Origin: Pelosinus sp. UFO1
GTDB lineage: Bacteria > Bacillota > Negativicutes > DSM-13327
Reading direction: 5' to 3'
Assembly: GCF_000725345.1 (NCBI RefSeq)
Contig: NZ_CP008852.1
Coordinates: 3,836,001 to 3,900,000, forward strand
Length of the DNA stretch: 64,000 nucleotides
Each line of letters opens with the position of its first letter. The first letter of the stretch is position 1. The position numbers and the translations under genes were made by a program. Positions 45,615-54,994 of this stretch are shown one piece after another. The notes beneath the pieces are model-generated. The model was not told the DNA's origin. It was given only the letters and a program-made list of their open reading frames with translations, and did not search any database.

Positions 45615-47642
45615 TCGTAAGGATGTGAACTTAATTTCTCCTTCATGAACGTATAGAGAGACATATTTGAGAGGATCATTGAGAGGTTTTGTTAATGGTC
45701 CCATAAATAATTTGACACCGGGGTAAATGACACCGTTCACATGTATCTTGCCTGGTTTAAGAGATTTGAGAAGGTCTTCAATATGAGTTATGCGTTGCCG
45801 CATCTCTTCTAAACTAACCCTCATTGTATTGCATTCAGCCTCTTTTTTTGCATATCGATCTCTTTTTTCAGACGAAAGATTTTCAACACCTTGGTTTAAA
45901 ATGTAGGATAGAGATTTCTTTAATTCTTCATATAAAGCTGTTGCTTTTTTACTTTCAAGACGAATCTTAAATAATTCATCCTTAAGATATGGATTGACGG
46001 AGACTTCAATATCAGTAGCAACATTGGCCTGGTTGCCAATGGTGAGAGCGCGAATTTCTTCACCGGCTGATATCCGTCCGCCACGAACAAGACCGCGCTG
46101 CCCTTCTACAATTACTTTGACACCCGCAAAAACTGAACTATTTAAAATTACATCGCTAACATTAACTTCCTGATCAGCATAAACAGTAGCATTTTCTATA
46201 AAATTCGTCCTTAGGCGCTCCCGTGCTTTAATTACGCTACGATTCATTCCCTGAATGCCTCTGTGGATAATAATGTTATTAGCTTCTACAATACCACCAC
46301 AAATGCTGCCGCATATTTCAACATTACCGCCTGCTTTTACTGAAAACTCAGGTTGAACTGAACCGCGGACAATGACACTCCCCCTAAATTCGATATTTCC
46401 GCTGGAATAATCAACATCCCCTTCAATTACAATGACTTCTATGACATTGATGCGCTTATCGAGAAATATATGCAAATGACCATCAATTGCGGCATAAAGA
46501 CGCCAATCATCAACATTAATCACATTTTTTCCTACAGGCATTAGTATGTCTTTCCCCGGTTTCGCTAAAATTGGCAGTCCAAAGACGTCTATCCCCGAGG
46601 TACCAGGTGTAGCGGGAATTTTCTCTACTAAAAGCTGTCCTTCTTCTACACAGAGAAAACTATTGTTTTCCTTAAAATCAACGCGCCCATCATCCATCTC
46701 TACTGGACGTCCTTGACTATCACTGTCAACGTGATAATGCAGAAACGCGTTATCTCCGTCACAGGGAGGATTGCCACGTGCAACAACAATATCACTCCCT
46801 ACACGTAATTGAGTGAGAGACTCAAGAGCGGGTACGTCAATACCGTAAACAACACCAGCCGATTTTAATTTGTCTATTAGTTGCGACATTGTAACATTAG
46901 GAACATCTTCTGGTATGGTAAGATCAATCCTAGCTTCCAGACGATCCCGTCGCACCCTTACGCGAATACTAGGCTCCATTCGAAGCGACACCTGTGCATT
47001 GACAATTAGTATTGGCTGACCAATAGCCTCCTTGATCACCGTGGAGATGAAATCACTATCAAATTCAGTAAATTTTTGATTCATCAATTCTTGAATAATC
47101 TCGCTTTTTTTTGCTGGAGACCCAGCGTTGACCGGTGGCCACACACTGAGATGAACGCCTGCATCTGTTGCTGTAATTTGATACCGGCCATCTTGGGAGG
47201 GTTGTGAATTCATAATTAGTATTGGTCTGCCAATGGCTTCTCTGATTACCGTAGAGATAAAATCACTGTCAAAATCGGTAAATTTTTGGTTGATCAAATT
47301 TTGAATAATCTCAGTCTTTTTAACTGGCAATCCCGTATTGACTGGTGACCATACACTGAGATAAACGCCAGTATCTGTAGCCGTGATCTGATACCGGCCG
47401 TCTTGAGATGGCAATGAGCTAAAAATTTGTATTGGCTTACCAATGGCCTCCTTGATTACTATGGAGATAAAATTACTGTCATAGTTAATAAATTTTCGAT
47501 TGGTCAAATCTTGTATAATTGTTGCCTTTTTTACTGGCAGCCCATCGTTACTTGGTGGCCAGACACTAAGGCATACGCCAGTATCAGTCGCGGTAATTTG
47601 ATATCGGCCGTCTTGTTTCAGGGGGGAAACTTTTTCATTCAT
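45612..47642 (-). CDS. FapA/DUF342 family protein with triplicated N-terminal module
   Basis: 676 aa. Residues 10-79, 80-149 and 150-219 are three 70-residue tandem copies, each starting QDGRYQITATD and containing GVxLSVWxP, a KK then II and a DSxFIS then EAIG. Residues about 225-600 are the DUF342 (FapA-like) region: a small alpha/beta part, then a parallel beta-helix with repeated IEGDVDYSSGNIEFRGSVIV and KAGGNVEICGSICGG turns. A coiled-coil-like tail (about 575-650) follows. DUF342 proteins are linked to polymer or cell-surface assembly in Firmicutes, but function is not settled. The N-terminal module usually occurs once; three near-identical copies are unusual. Monocistronic. Confidence 0.85.
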   Translation of the reverse strand: MNEKVSPLKQDGRYQITATDTGVCLSVWPPSNDGLPVKKATIIQDLTNRKFINYDSNFISIVIKEAIGKPIQIFSSLPSQDGRYQITATDTGVYLSVWSPVNTGLPVKKTEIIQNLINQKFTDFDSDFISTVIREAIGRPILIMNSQPSQDGRYQITATDAGVHLSVWPPVNAGSPAKKSEIIQELMNQKFTEFDSDFISTVIKEAIGQPILIVNAQVSLRMEPSIRVRVRRDRLEARIDLTIPEDVPNVTMSQLIDKLKSAGVVYGIDVPALESLTQLRVGSDIVVARGNPPCDGDNAFLHYHVDSDSQGRPVEMDDGRVDFKENNSFLCVEEGQLLVEKIPATPGTSGIDVFGLPILAKPGKDILMPVGKNVINVDDWRLYAAIDGHLHIFLDKRINVIEVIVIEGDVDYSSGNIEFRGSVIVRGSVQPEFSVKAGGNVEICGSICGGIVEANNIIIHRGIQGMNRSVIKARERLRTNFIENATVYADQEVNVSDVILNSSVFAGVKVIVEGQRGLVRGGRISAGEEIRALTIGNQANVATDIEVSVNPYLKDELFKIRLESKKATALYEELKKSLSYILNQGVENLSSEKRDRYAKKEAECNTMRVSLEEMRQRITHIEDLLKSLKPGKIHVNGVIYPGVKLFMGPLTKPLNDPLKYVSLYVHEGEIKFTSLR
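46986..47615 (-). repeat. three tandem 210-bp coding repeats in the FapA-like gene
   Basis: Units at 47406-47615, 47196-47405 and 46986-47195 encode the three 70-aa modules. Units 2 and 3 are closest; unit 1 has diverged more (e.g. NDGLPVKKATII against NTGLPVKKTEII and NAGSPAKKSEII). In-frame, no spacer between units. Confidence 0.9.
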
Positions 47643-47882
47643 TGGGTATCTCCTTTTGACAGTTTTACTATTGGTACTTTCTTTGAACTTTTATTGATGC
47701 AGGTACACTCATTTTCCAATTTTATTTTTACCATCTAGATGGATTAATTTAAACCTATACTTTATAATAATAAATCATTTTGTAATTTTTTTCCTATACT
47801 AAAAGGTATAGATTACCAATAAAATTCAAAGAAAATAAATGACTTTTTTAACATTTAGATAACTCCTTGTTTAGACAAAAAT

Positions 47883-47921
47883 AAAGCCATGTTTAGGATT
47901 ATTCATCCCAAACATGGCTTT
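47883..47921 (-). terminator. terminator downstream of the 34-codon gene
   Basis: 12-bp stem AAAGCCATGTTT / AAACATGGCTTT with inner GGAT/ATCC; minus-strand tail ATTTTTG. Lies 27 bases past the small gene. Confidence 0.75.
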
Positions 47922-47947
47922 TAAATTTATTACTTCAGAATTCTATT

Positions 47948-48052
47948 TTACCAGTAAAAGCCGTATTTCGAGCTTCCTGCTTCCTGCATAATTTCGCCTT
48001 CTCTTACTACTCTCTCTACAATAAATGAACCAATTTTCTTTAGTATTGTCAC
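47948..48052 (-). CDS. small 34-aa protein
   Basis: GTG 48052 with GGGAG eight bases upstream opens a 34-codon frame: an amphipathic basic helix (LKKIGSFIVERVVREGEIM) and a tail ending KYGFYW. It is closed by a proper terminator 27 bases on. A longer frame overlaps it in another register (47943-48152) but has a poorer start and no such ribosome site. No known family. Upstream at 48099-48133 is a 13-bp inverted repeat that could be an operator. A real small gene is likely but unproven. Confidence 0.5.
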   Translation of the reverse strand: MTILKKIGSFIVERVVREGEIMQEAGSSKYGFYW

Positions 48053-48098
48053 GTTTTTCACTCCCTAATCTTAGGTAATTATTAACTTCAATATCAAT

Positions 48099-48133
48099 AC
48101 ATTCTAATTGATAACAATTGTCAATTAGAATGT
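48099..48133. repeat. perfect 13-bp inverted repeat upstream of the small gene
   Basis: Arms ACATTCTAATTGA (48099-48111) and TCAATTAGAATGT (48121-48133) around 9 bp. No T-run, so it is more like an operator than a terminator. Confidence 0.7.
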
Positions 48134-48226
48134 CTATTCCGTTAAAAGGCACTATTATGCAAATTACAACTATTCAATAAATAGTATTATATTTAATGAA
48201 TAGTAGCCCTTTTACCACGAATAAAA

Positions 48227-48257
48227 AATCCTGCAAAGTAAGTTACTTTGCAGGATT
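48227..48257 (-). terminator. terminator of the monooxygenase gene, shared stem
   Basis: Stem AATCCTGCAAAGT / ACTTTGCAGGATT, 5-nt loop, T6 on the minus strand. Third copy of the CCTGCAAAG stem seen at 16935 and 38969. Confidence 0.85.
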
Positions 48258-48288
48258 CTTTCAGTTAATAATTGTCAAGTTCTCATTA

Positions 48289-48588
48289 TTAGCGAGAAAT
48301 TGCAGCCACTTCTTCATACAATTTGATTTCTGGTTTTTCAAGAAGCAAGCCGGAAATTGTGCTAAATAATTCTTTTAAATAAGGTGTAGAACCATGATGA
48401 TCTAGTGCTTGCTGATCTTGATATTTTTCATAAAAGAAAAATTTCCCAGCATTGGTTTTGGAACGATGAAGCGCATATGCTACAGTGCCTTCTTCCTGTT
48501 GCACCTTAGGAAATACAGTCTGTAACGCAGCCTCTAGTTCTTTTTCCTTACCTGGTTTTGCCTGCATATTAGCTACTAACGTAATCAT
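48289..48588 (-). CDS. antibiotic biosynthesis monooxygenase (ABM)-fold protein
   Basis: 99 aa, ferredoxin-like ABM fold as in YgiN-type putative quinol monooxygenases. Shows MITLVANMQAKPGKEKELEAAL, then EEGTVAYALHRSKTNAGKFFFYEKYQDQQALDHHGSTPYLKEL, the standard strand-helix pattern with HH and the final Y/F positions. In an anaerobe it may act in quinone or thiol stress rather than as a true monooxygenase. It lies behind nrdD on the same strand with a 58-base gap and its own ribosome site (AGGAGACTTT). Confidence 0.87.
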   Translation of the reverse strand: MITLVANMQAKPGKEKELEAALQTVFPKVQQEEGTVAYALHRSKTNAGKFFFYEKYQDQQALDHHGSTPYLKELFSTISGLLLEKPEIKLYEEVAAISR

Positions 48589-48646
48589 ATGTTAAAGTCT
48601 CCTCTACTAAATACTATGTGATTAGTTATAACACATTTTTAGTAAT

Positions 48647-51055
48647 TTAATTACTACTAGTTCCGTTTCTCACACCATGCTTAACTCGATCTTTTTCTTC
48701 TGCCCGTTTGCCATCATTCCATTTATCCATAGTACCTACTAAGTATCCAGTAATACGACGAATACGTTCAAAACCCATGCCGTTTTCCCCTTCTACTCGT
48801 CCACATTTTGGACATTGATCGCCAATCACACCTGTAAAACCACATTTCGGATCACGATCTACTGGATGATTAATAGAGCCATAGCCAATGCCGCATTCCT
48901 TCATCTTGCGAACAACCATTTCAAAAGCATCTAGATTTTTGACCAGATCTCCATCCAATTCAATGTAGGTAATATGGCCTGCATTGGTCATTGCATGATA
49001 AGGAGCTTCTATCTCAATTTTTCTAGCAGCTGGAATTGAATAATATACAGGAACATGGAATCCATTTGTATAGTAATCCCGATCCGTTACCCCAGGAATA
49101 ACTCCATAATTCTTAGCATCAATTTTTACAAAACGTCCTGATAAGCCTTCTGCTGGTGTCGCAATCAAGGAAAAATTCTGTTGGTACCTTATTGCTGCTT
49201 CATCCATACGTTTTCTCATATGTCCAATGATTGCAAGTCCTGCTTCTTGAGCTGCCTCCGATTCTCCATGATGTTTTCCATAAAGAGCGGTAAGAGTCTC
49301 CGCTAAGCCAATAAATCCAATTGTTAGAGTGCCATGTTTAATTACATCTTCTAGCGTATCTTCCCATTCCAATTTATCCGAATCAAACCAAATCTTCTGT
49401 CCCATTAAGAAAGGAAAATTCTTAACTTTTTTATTCTTTTGGATTTCATAACGATCTAATATTTGCTGAATTACCAGTTGAATTAAAGAATCTAATTCTT
49501 GATAAAAACCATCTATATTAGGCGCCGTTCTTTCACCTAAACAAATACCATGATTAATTCCTATTCTCGGAAGATTGATGCTAGTGAAGGAGTTATTCCC
49601 CCTCCCAAAAATAATACCATCGGATTCAGGGAATACAGATCCAATAACCCTTGTTCTACATCCCATTGTCGCAATTTCTGTTTCAGGACGACCTGGTTTA
49701 TAGTATTGCAAATTGAATGGTGCATCAATAAAGACGAAATTAGGAAATAATCGTTTCGCTGAAACACGACAAGACAATTTAAATAAGTCATAGTTAGGAT
49801 CTTCCGTGTTATAATTAATGCCTTCTTTTACCTTGAAAATACTAATTGGGAAAATGGCTGTTTCTCCATTACCTAAGCCAGCTTCTACAGACAATAAGAA
49901 CTGTTCTACGACCAATCGGCCTTCTGGCGTAGTGTCTGTCCCAAAATTGATGCTGCTAAATGGTACTTGTGCCCCTGCCCTAGAATGCATGGTATTTAGG
50001 TTATGCAAAAATCCTTCCATTGCTTGATAAGTTTTCTTTACTGTTTCCCTTTTAGCAAAACGATAAGTAAAATCCTGAATTTTATCGATCTCAGGTTCCG
50101 TTATAGTAATGCCATATCCTATTAACGCTTCCTTCAAACGGGATGCTTCTTGTCCATGATAAACTTGATATTCCGTCTCACCAATTCGAGGATAATCTCC
50201 TTCCTCACCACTATATTGATGGACTGTTTTTAAGAGGATTTGATCAATGGTGTCTTCCTCTAGATTTGGATAATCAATGATCAATACTTTTTTCATATTT
50301 TCTGCATATAACTTAATAAAAGTTTTTGCAACACCTGCAGCTAAGCCATAATCAAAATTAGGAATGGATTGTCCTCCATGCTGATCATTTTGGTCACTTT
50401 GAATAGCAATAGCTGCCAACGCAGCATAGCTCATAATATCTTGAGGCTCTCTTAAATGGCCATGCCCTGTAGAAAAACCATCGCGAAATAGCTTCTTAAT
50501 ATCAATCTGACAGCAAGTCAAGGTGCCGATAGCCTCAAAATCCATATCATGGATGTGAATATAACCAGCCTGATGAAATTTAGCATGTTCTGGCTTTAAG
50601 ATATGATGAATCGCAAATTGCTTAGACCCTGTTGCCCCATACTGAAGCATCGTTCCCATAGCGGTATTTCCATCTACATTAGCATTTTCTCTTTTGCCAT
50701 CAACTTGTTCTGCATCTTTAAAGGTAATGTCCTTATAATCCATCATCAAACGCATATTTGCTTCCCGCACTTGAGTACGCTTGGCCCGATAAGCAATATA
50801 CTTTTTAGCAACAGCTACCTCTTCTGACTGCAATAATACATCCTCAACAAGGTCTTGTATTTCTTCCACTGATAAGCTATGTATTTTACGTGTCTCAATG
50901 TTAGTAAGTACTTTGTCTGTTAATAGCTGGAGTTTTTCCTTTTTTACTACACCATCAAAGTTTTCCTTGTAAGCCTTTTGAATTGCCGCATAAATTTTTC
51001 CTGGATTAAATTCCACTTCACGACCATCACGTTTAACAACTTGAAAATTGCTCAT
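48647..51055 (-). CDS. nrdD: anaerobic (class III) ribonucleoside-triphosphate reductase
   Basis: 802 aa glycyl-radical enzyme that makes dNTPs from NTPs without oxygen. Residues 1-95 are the ATP-cone (VVKRDGREVEFNPGKIYAAI). The catalytic barrel includes HIHDMDFEAIGTLTCCQID and FINF-like SSINFGTDTTPEGRL. The zinc site is CGFTGVIGDQCPKCGRVE near 745-762 and the radical Gly lies in RRITGYLVG. Formate-linked type by length. The activase gene nrdG is not next to it in this window. Two NrdR-like boxes lie about 250-290 bases upstream. Confidence 0.96.
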   Translation of the reverse strand: MSNFQVVKRDGREVEFNPGKIYAAIQKAYKENFDGVVKKEKLQLLTDKVLTNIETRKIHSLSVEEIQDLVEDVLLQSEEVAVAKKYIAYRAKRTQVREANMRLMMDYKDITFKDAEQVDGKRENANVDGNTAMGTMLQYGATGSKQFAIHHILKPEHAKFHQAGYIHIHDMDFEAIGTLTCCQIDIKKLFRDGFSTGHGHLREPQDIMSYAALAAIAIQSDQNDQHGGQSIPNFDYGLAAGVAKTFIKLYAENMKKVLIIDYPNLEEDTIDQILLKTVHQYSGEEGDYPRIGETEYQVYHGQEASRLKEALIGYGITITEPEIDKIQDFTYRFAKRETVKKTYQAMEGFLHNLNTMHSRAGAQVPFSSINFGTDTTPEGRLVVEQFLLSVEAGLGNGETAIFPISIFKVKEGINYNTEDPNYDLFKLSCRVSAKRLFPNFVFIDAPFNLQYYKPGRPETEIATMGCRTRVIGSVFPESDGIIFGRGNNSFTSINLPRIGINHGICLGERTAPNIDGFYQELDSLIQLVIQQILDRYEIQKNKKVKNFPFLMGQKIWFDSDKLEWEDTLEDVIKHGTLTIGFIGLAETLTALYGKHHGESEAAQEAGLAIIGHMRKRMDEAAIRYQQNFSLIATPAEGLSGRFVKIDAKNYGVIPGVTDRDYYTNGFHVPVYYSIPAARKIEIEAPYHAMTNAGHITYIELDGDLVKNLDAFEMVVRKMKECGIGYGSINHPVDRDPKCGFTGVIGDQCPKCGRVEGENGMGFERIRRITGYLVGTMDKWNDGKRAEEKDRVKHGVRNGTSSN

Positions 51056-51300
51056 ATTTCCCCACCCTAAATATTTATATTTTTAAAACTAAACTACTCA
51101 AATCTTTGCATTTTTAAATTAAAGCAACTTCCATACACAAAAATACTTATTTTTGGTGGATTATTCACGCCCACCAAACGAGTAAAAAAACGTTACATTT
51201 GAATAAAATAATTATTCTCTATACGTAATTATATCACTATATTTTTTTAAACCAAGACTTGACTTTTACTAATTTACGGTTATCTATAAAATTTCAAAAT

Positions 51301-51347
51301 ACACAACATATAGTATTGTCTTTTCTTTTTAAAAGCACATATTGTAT
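51301..51347 (-). promoter_or_regulatory. tandem NrdR-like boxes upstream of nrdD
   Basis: On the minus strand ATACTATATGTTGTGT (51301-51316) differs little from the NrdR consensus ACACTATATATTGTGT. A weaker copy ATACAATATGTGCTTT (51332-51347) lies exactly 31 bp away, the three-turn spacing typical of NrdR operators. Confidence 0.6.
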
Positions 51348-51401
51348 TTTCATTATCTAGAAATCCTAGGGTAAAAGTCCTAAATTTTTGCTTAAAATTA
51401 A

Positions 51402-51441
51402 AAAGATTAGGCAAAAATCCAACTGTTTTTGCCTAATCTTT
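51402..51441 (-). terminator. terminator of the SpoVB-like gene
   Basis: Perfect 16-bp stem AAAGATTAGGCAAAAA and complement, 8-nt loop, TTTTTAATTTT on the minus strand. 112 bases past the stop. Confidence 0.85.
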
Positions 51442-51552
51442 GCTTTATTAATTTACCAATATTTCAAACCAAATCAATATATCCAGTCTTATATTTAAAT
51501 CGCTACTGTTTTGATGATACATCTTACAGCTAGGATATTATACCTAATGAAA

Positions 51553-53193
51553 TTAGTTCTTAAATAGTCCAAACTTACGCAATATAGGCACTACACGAGA
51601 ACCAATCAACGGTACCTGTTTCATATCGCTCTCGCTAATGCCGCCAATAACGAGCAATACTCCACCATATACAATAATACCAAAGGTCATCGCTATAAGA
51701 GTGGCAAGGGCTATATGAGACGTAGCCGAGACAATGGCATCATAACTTATGTAAATAACACTTCCCATAACAGCGGCTGCAATGCTTGGTTTTACTAAGC
51801 TTTTAATCTCGATGGCATAACCAACATAACGATGCACATAATAAATATTCAAACATGCGGCAACTCCAATATCTGCTACCGTCGCCCAAGAAGCCCCTTT
51901 AATACCAAGAGTCGGAATAGCCGTCAGTGCCCAATTCAAAACAATCTTAAAAATAGCTGCAATCCCCATATTAATGACGGGAATGGCAGTATGCCCCATA
52001 CCTTGCAATACTCCTGTTGTCACCTGGTGTATGCCTAAAAGAAAAATTCCAATAGATATAATACTGATTGAATGGCTAGCCTGGGGCGCATTATAAACCA
52101 TCTGAGAAATAGGCTCGGCCAACAACCACAAAGCTGCAAAAGCGGGAATGGTCACCAAATTAGCAATTCTCATAGCAGATGCTGTTTGCTGATAAATTCG
52201 CTTGGTATTACCTAGGGAAAAAGACTCCGATATAGCTGGCACTAAACTAGTAGCCAATGAAGCTGTTAAAATCGTGGATAAATTCAGCAGTGGTACTGCC
52301 ATACCTGTTAAATAACCAAATAATTCCGTTGCCTGTTCCACAGTATACCCCGCCACCTCTAACCGGGCAGGAACAATAAATAAATCAAAATTTGCTACAA
52401 TAGGCAGCATAATACTTGATAAAGATACTGGTAAAGCAAGCTTGATTAGACGTCTTATGATGCTCATACTCGGTTCTTGTACCCGGTCTATAACTTGTCC
52501 CTCTGTATCTTTTTTACTTTGTTTTTGTAGACGTACATAATAATAAATCAAAACCAGCAGGCCTGCCACAGCTCCTGGAGCAGCCCCCAAACTGGCCCCC
52601 CCTGCTGCATAGTCTAAGCCTTTAGGTAGTAATAAACTTGCAAAGATTAACATCGTACCAACTCTAACTAATTGTTCGGCAATTTGTGATACAGCAGTTG
52701 GCGTCATGATTTGGCAGCCTTGTAAGTACCCACGATAGCTGGATAAAATCGTGACAAAGAACACTGCAGGTGCTAACGCCAACAGAGAATAGTAGGCCCG
52801 GGGATCTCGAATAAAACGGTATTCAATTAACAAACCCGCACCAAAATATAACAATAAGCTAAAGAATAGTCCTGTGATAACTAATACCGTTAAGGAAATT
52901 CGAAAAACACGATTTGCCCCAACGTAATCAAATAAGGCCCTTTTTTCAGCAGTAATAATGGAAATAGCTACAGGAATGCCTGCTGATGATACGCTCAACG
53001 CCAATAAATAGATAGGAAATGCCATTTGGTAAAGACCAATGCCCTCACCACCTAATACTCTTGATAAAATAATCCAATTTAAGAATCCAATAACTTTAAC
53101 AACAATGCCACCTACGGTTAAAATCAAAGTGCCTTTTAAAAAGGAATTAGAACTTCCTTTATTCTTATTGATTTGTTCATTTTCTTCCGTCAT
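51553..53193 (-). CDS. SpoVB/MurJ-like polysaccharide (lipid II) flippase
   Basis: 546 aa, MOP exporter superfamily, about 14 membrane helices. N-terminal helices FLKGTLILTVGGIVVKVIG and FLNWIILSRVLGGEGIGLYQ, and SSYRGYLQGCQIMTPTAVSQ, match stage V sporulation protein B / YtgP-type flippases that move lipid-linked cell-wall precursors, in B. subtilis for the spore cortex. Several such paralogues occur in sporulators. Monocistronic by spacing, with its terminator at 51402-51441. Confidence 0.9.
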   Translation of the reverse strand: MTEENEQINKNKGSSNSFLKGTLILTVGGIVVKVIGFLNWIILSRVLGGEGIGLYQMAFPIYLLALSVSSAGIPVAISIITAEKRALFDYVGANRVFRISLTVLVITGLFFSLLLYFGAGLLIEYRFIRDPRAYYSLLALAPAVFFVTILSSYRGYLQGCQIMTPTAVSQIAEQLVRVGTMLIFASLLLPKGLDYAAGGASLGAAPGAVAGLLVLIYYYVRLQKQSKKDTEGQVIDRVQEPSMSIIRRLIKLALPVSLSSIMLPIVANFDLFIVPARLEVAGYTVEQATELFGYLTGMAVPLLNLSTILTASLATSLVPAISESFSLGNTKRIYQQTASAMRIANLVTIPAFAALWLLAEPISQMVYNAPQASHSISIISIGIFLLGIHQVTTGVLQGMGHTAIPVINMGIAAIFKIVLNWALTAIPTLGIKGASWATVADIGVAACLNIYYVHRYVGYAIEIKSLVKPSIAAAVMGSVIYISYDAIVSATSHIALATLIAMTFGIIVYGGVLLVIGGISESDMKQVPLIGSRVVPILRKFGLFKN

Positions 53194-53270
53194 CTTATAT
53201 CCTTCGCTCCATAATATGATGCTTACCGTTCCTCACTCTTTATACTACCCTATATCAATCTGCTTTACCC

Positions 53271-53867
53271 TTACGCATTTTTACTCTTTTTATTTAGATA
53301 ATACAATAAAAAAATAAAAATTCCGCCAGCAACAAGTAAGCTAGCCTCATGACCAATTGTACGTATTGTCTCCCAATTCGCCCCGAGCATCATTCCTGCA
53401 TAAACTATGGCAATGGTCCAAGGTACAGACCCTATAATAGTATACAGGATAAATTTAATAAAATTAACTTTTGCAAACCCTGCTGGCAATGAAATAAAAG
53501 TGCGTACAACGGGCAATAGCCGCGCTAATAGGACGGTAATTAACCCATAGCGATCAAACCATTTCTGCGCCATGGCTACCTTCTGCTCAGACAAAAAAAT
53601 ATATCGTCCATATCGTGTGACAAAAGGCGGACCCCCATAATAGCCAGCTAAGTAAGAGCCTATCGACCCTAATAAACCGCCTGCTACACCTGCCATCACA
53701 GCCAAATTAAAATCCATTCTTCCTAAAAAAACAAGATAACCAGCAAAACCAAAGATCAATTCGCTGGGTATCGGTATATTCGCACTTTCCAACGCCATAC
53801 CTATTAAAATAGCAGGATAGCCCCATATATCAATCAAATGAATTACATATTGGAAAATTTGCTCCAT
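53271..53867 (-). CDS. DedA family membrane protein
   Basis: 198 aa, four to five membrane segments. Shows the DedA/VTT core: ALESANIPIPSELIFGFAGYLV, AGGLLGSIGSYLAGYYGG and RFLPVVRT-like ARLLPVVRTFISLPAGFAKV, GSVPWTIAIVYAGMMLG. Family members are lipid scramblases or undecaprenyl-phosphate recyclers. Stands 77 bases upstream of the flippase gene on the same strand, so the two may be co-transcribed and share a role in envelope lipid movement. Confidence 0.92.
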   Translation of the reverse strand: MEQIFQYVIHLIDIWGYPAILIGMALESANIPIPSELIFGFAGYLVFLGRMDFNLAVMAGVAGGLLGSIGSYLAGYYGGPPFVTRYGRYIFLSEQKVAMAQKWFDRYGLITVLLARLLPVVRTFISLPAGFAKVNFIKFILYTIIGSVPWTIAIVYAGMMLGANWETIRTIGHEASLLVAGGIFIFLLYYLNKKSKNA

Positions 53868-54057
53868 AATACCCCCAAGGAATAAATTATATCACAATTA
53901 CGCTATTAATATAGTGTGAATCTGAAATATACTTACTATACATCACATAGAAATTTTATTCCTTTTATAATGTTTTTGCAAACATTATTATAAAAATTGA
54001 CCATATTAAGCATAGCTGTACTTATGAATTAAACGGCTAAATTTTTCATAAAACAGT

Positions 54058-54100
54058 AAAGGAACAGTCCGCCTCTCTCTAGAAGCAAACTATTCCTTTT
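54058..54100 (-). terminator. terminator downstream of the MBL gene
   Basis: Imperfect stem AAAGGAACAGT...TCT / AGA...ACTATTCCTTT; minus-strand TTTACTG tail. Moderate strength. Confidence 0.5.
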
Positions 54101-54113
54101 GCACTCGCATGAA

Positions 54114-54869
54114 TTATGATAAAACTATTTTTTCACCATCTATAGGAATGAGCACTTTCTCTTGTAAGCCTTCTCTCTTTACATAATCATAAAGTGCTTC
54201 CCGTGATAAATGACAATGGTTTATAGCCTCCATGTGGACAGCTACTACTTTCGTCTCACTTTCATACCTACAAAGGTTCCCTACATCTTCTTTTGTCATG
54301 GTAATTGGATCACCATTTAAAAATTGAGCCGCTCCAGCATTCACTATCGTTACCTGTGGATGGTATGTGCCCAAGGCACTCTCTACCTCTGAGCAATAAA
54401 TAGTATCTCCAGCTATATAAAGCATCGGTTCACCTTTCGCTTCCAGAATATAACCAGAGACTGGCGACATAGCGATACCTATTTCCCCTGTTCCATGTTG
54501 ACCTGCGGTGCGGGTAATATTTAACCCTTCCCAGCAATTTTGTTTAAAAATCGGAATAACTTGATAGAATCCTAATTCCTTCAGTTTGCCCTCATCCTCT
54601 GGCTGACAGAAAATCAGTTTATTTTTAGGCAGCTGCTCTGCTGCAGCATCATCAAAATGATCTCGATGCATGTGGGTTAATAATACAGCATCAATATGTT
54701 GCAAGAAATCCTGTGGGCAATTCAATTCAACAAGAGGATTGGGGCGTTGATTTGTTGAATTGACGATAGGTGGCATGGCCCCTACCGGACTTAACATTGG
54801 GTCAATTAGCAATGTTTTACTATTCATACTTACCAATAAGGTAGCATGCCGTAACAGTTGAATCTCCAT
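54114..54869 (-). CDS. MBL-fold metal-dependent hydrolase (UlaG/YddR-like)
   Basis: 251 aa. Metallo-beta-lactamase fold with the metal motif LLTHMHRDHFDDAA near residue 70, YIAGDTIYCSEV near 170 and VAVHMEAINHCHLSREAL near 215. Similar to the UlaG-like group acting on lactone or phosphodiester substrates; true substrate unknown. Started at ATG 54869; ATG 54890 seven codons up is an equal alternative because the leader TAGGGAAT(T/G)AT(A)-ATGG is locally duplicated. Divergent from the Lrp-type regulator, which may control it. Confidence 0.88.
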   Translation of the reverse strand: MEIQLLRHATLLVSMNSKTLLIDPMLSPVGAMPPIVNSTNQRPNPLVELNCPQDFLQHIDAVLLTHMHRDHFDDAAAEQLPKNKLIFCQPEDEGKLKELGFYQVIPIFKQNCWEGLNITRTAGQHGTGEIGIAMSPVSGYILEAKGEPMLYIAGDTIYCSEVESALGTYHPQVTIVNAGAAQFLNGDPITMTKEDVGNLCRYESETKVVAVHMEAINHCHLSREALYDYVKREGLQEKVLIPIDGEKIVLS

Positions 54870-54994
54870 ATAATTCCCTACCTTTACCATGTATCATTCC
54901 CTACTACTATTATGACAATAAATTGAGTTCACTACAATTTTACGATGAAAGACTATAGGACCTTCCACTTACAGGATGAAAGGAATGAGATAAC

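Larger units (their letters stand above)
51056..51552. other. nrdD upstream region
   Basis: 497 bp holding the nrdD control region (NrdR boxes at 51301-51347), an AT-rich untranslated stretch and, at 51402-51441, the terminator of the flippase gene. Confidence 0.65.

Noticed and set aside
47943-48152. 69-codon minus-strand frame overlapping the 34-codon gene
   Set aside because: Its start lies in the inverted-repeat region without a ribosome site, while the 34-codon frame has a proper one.
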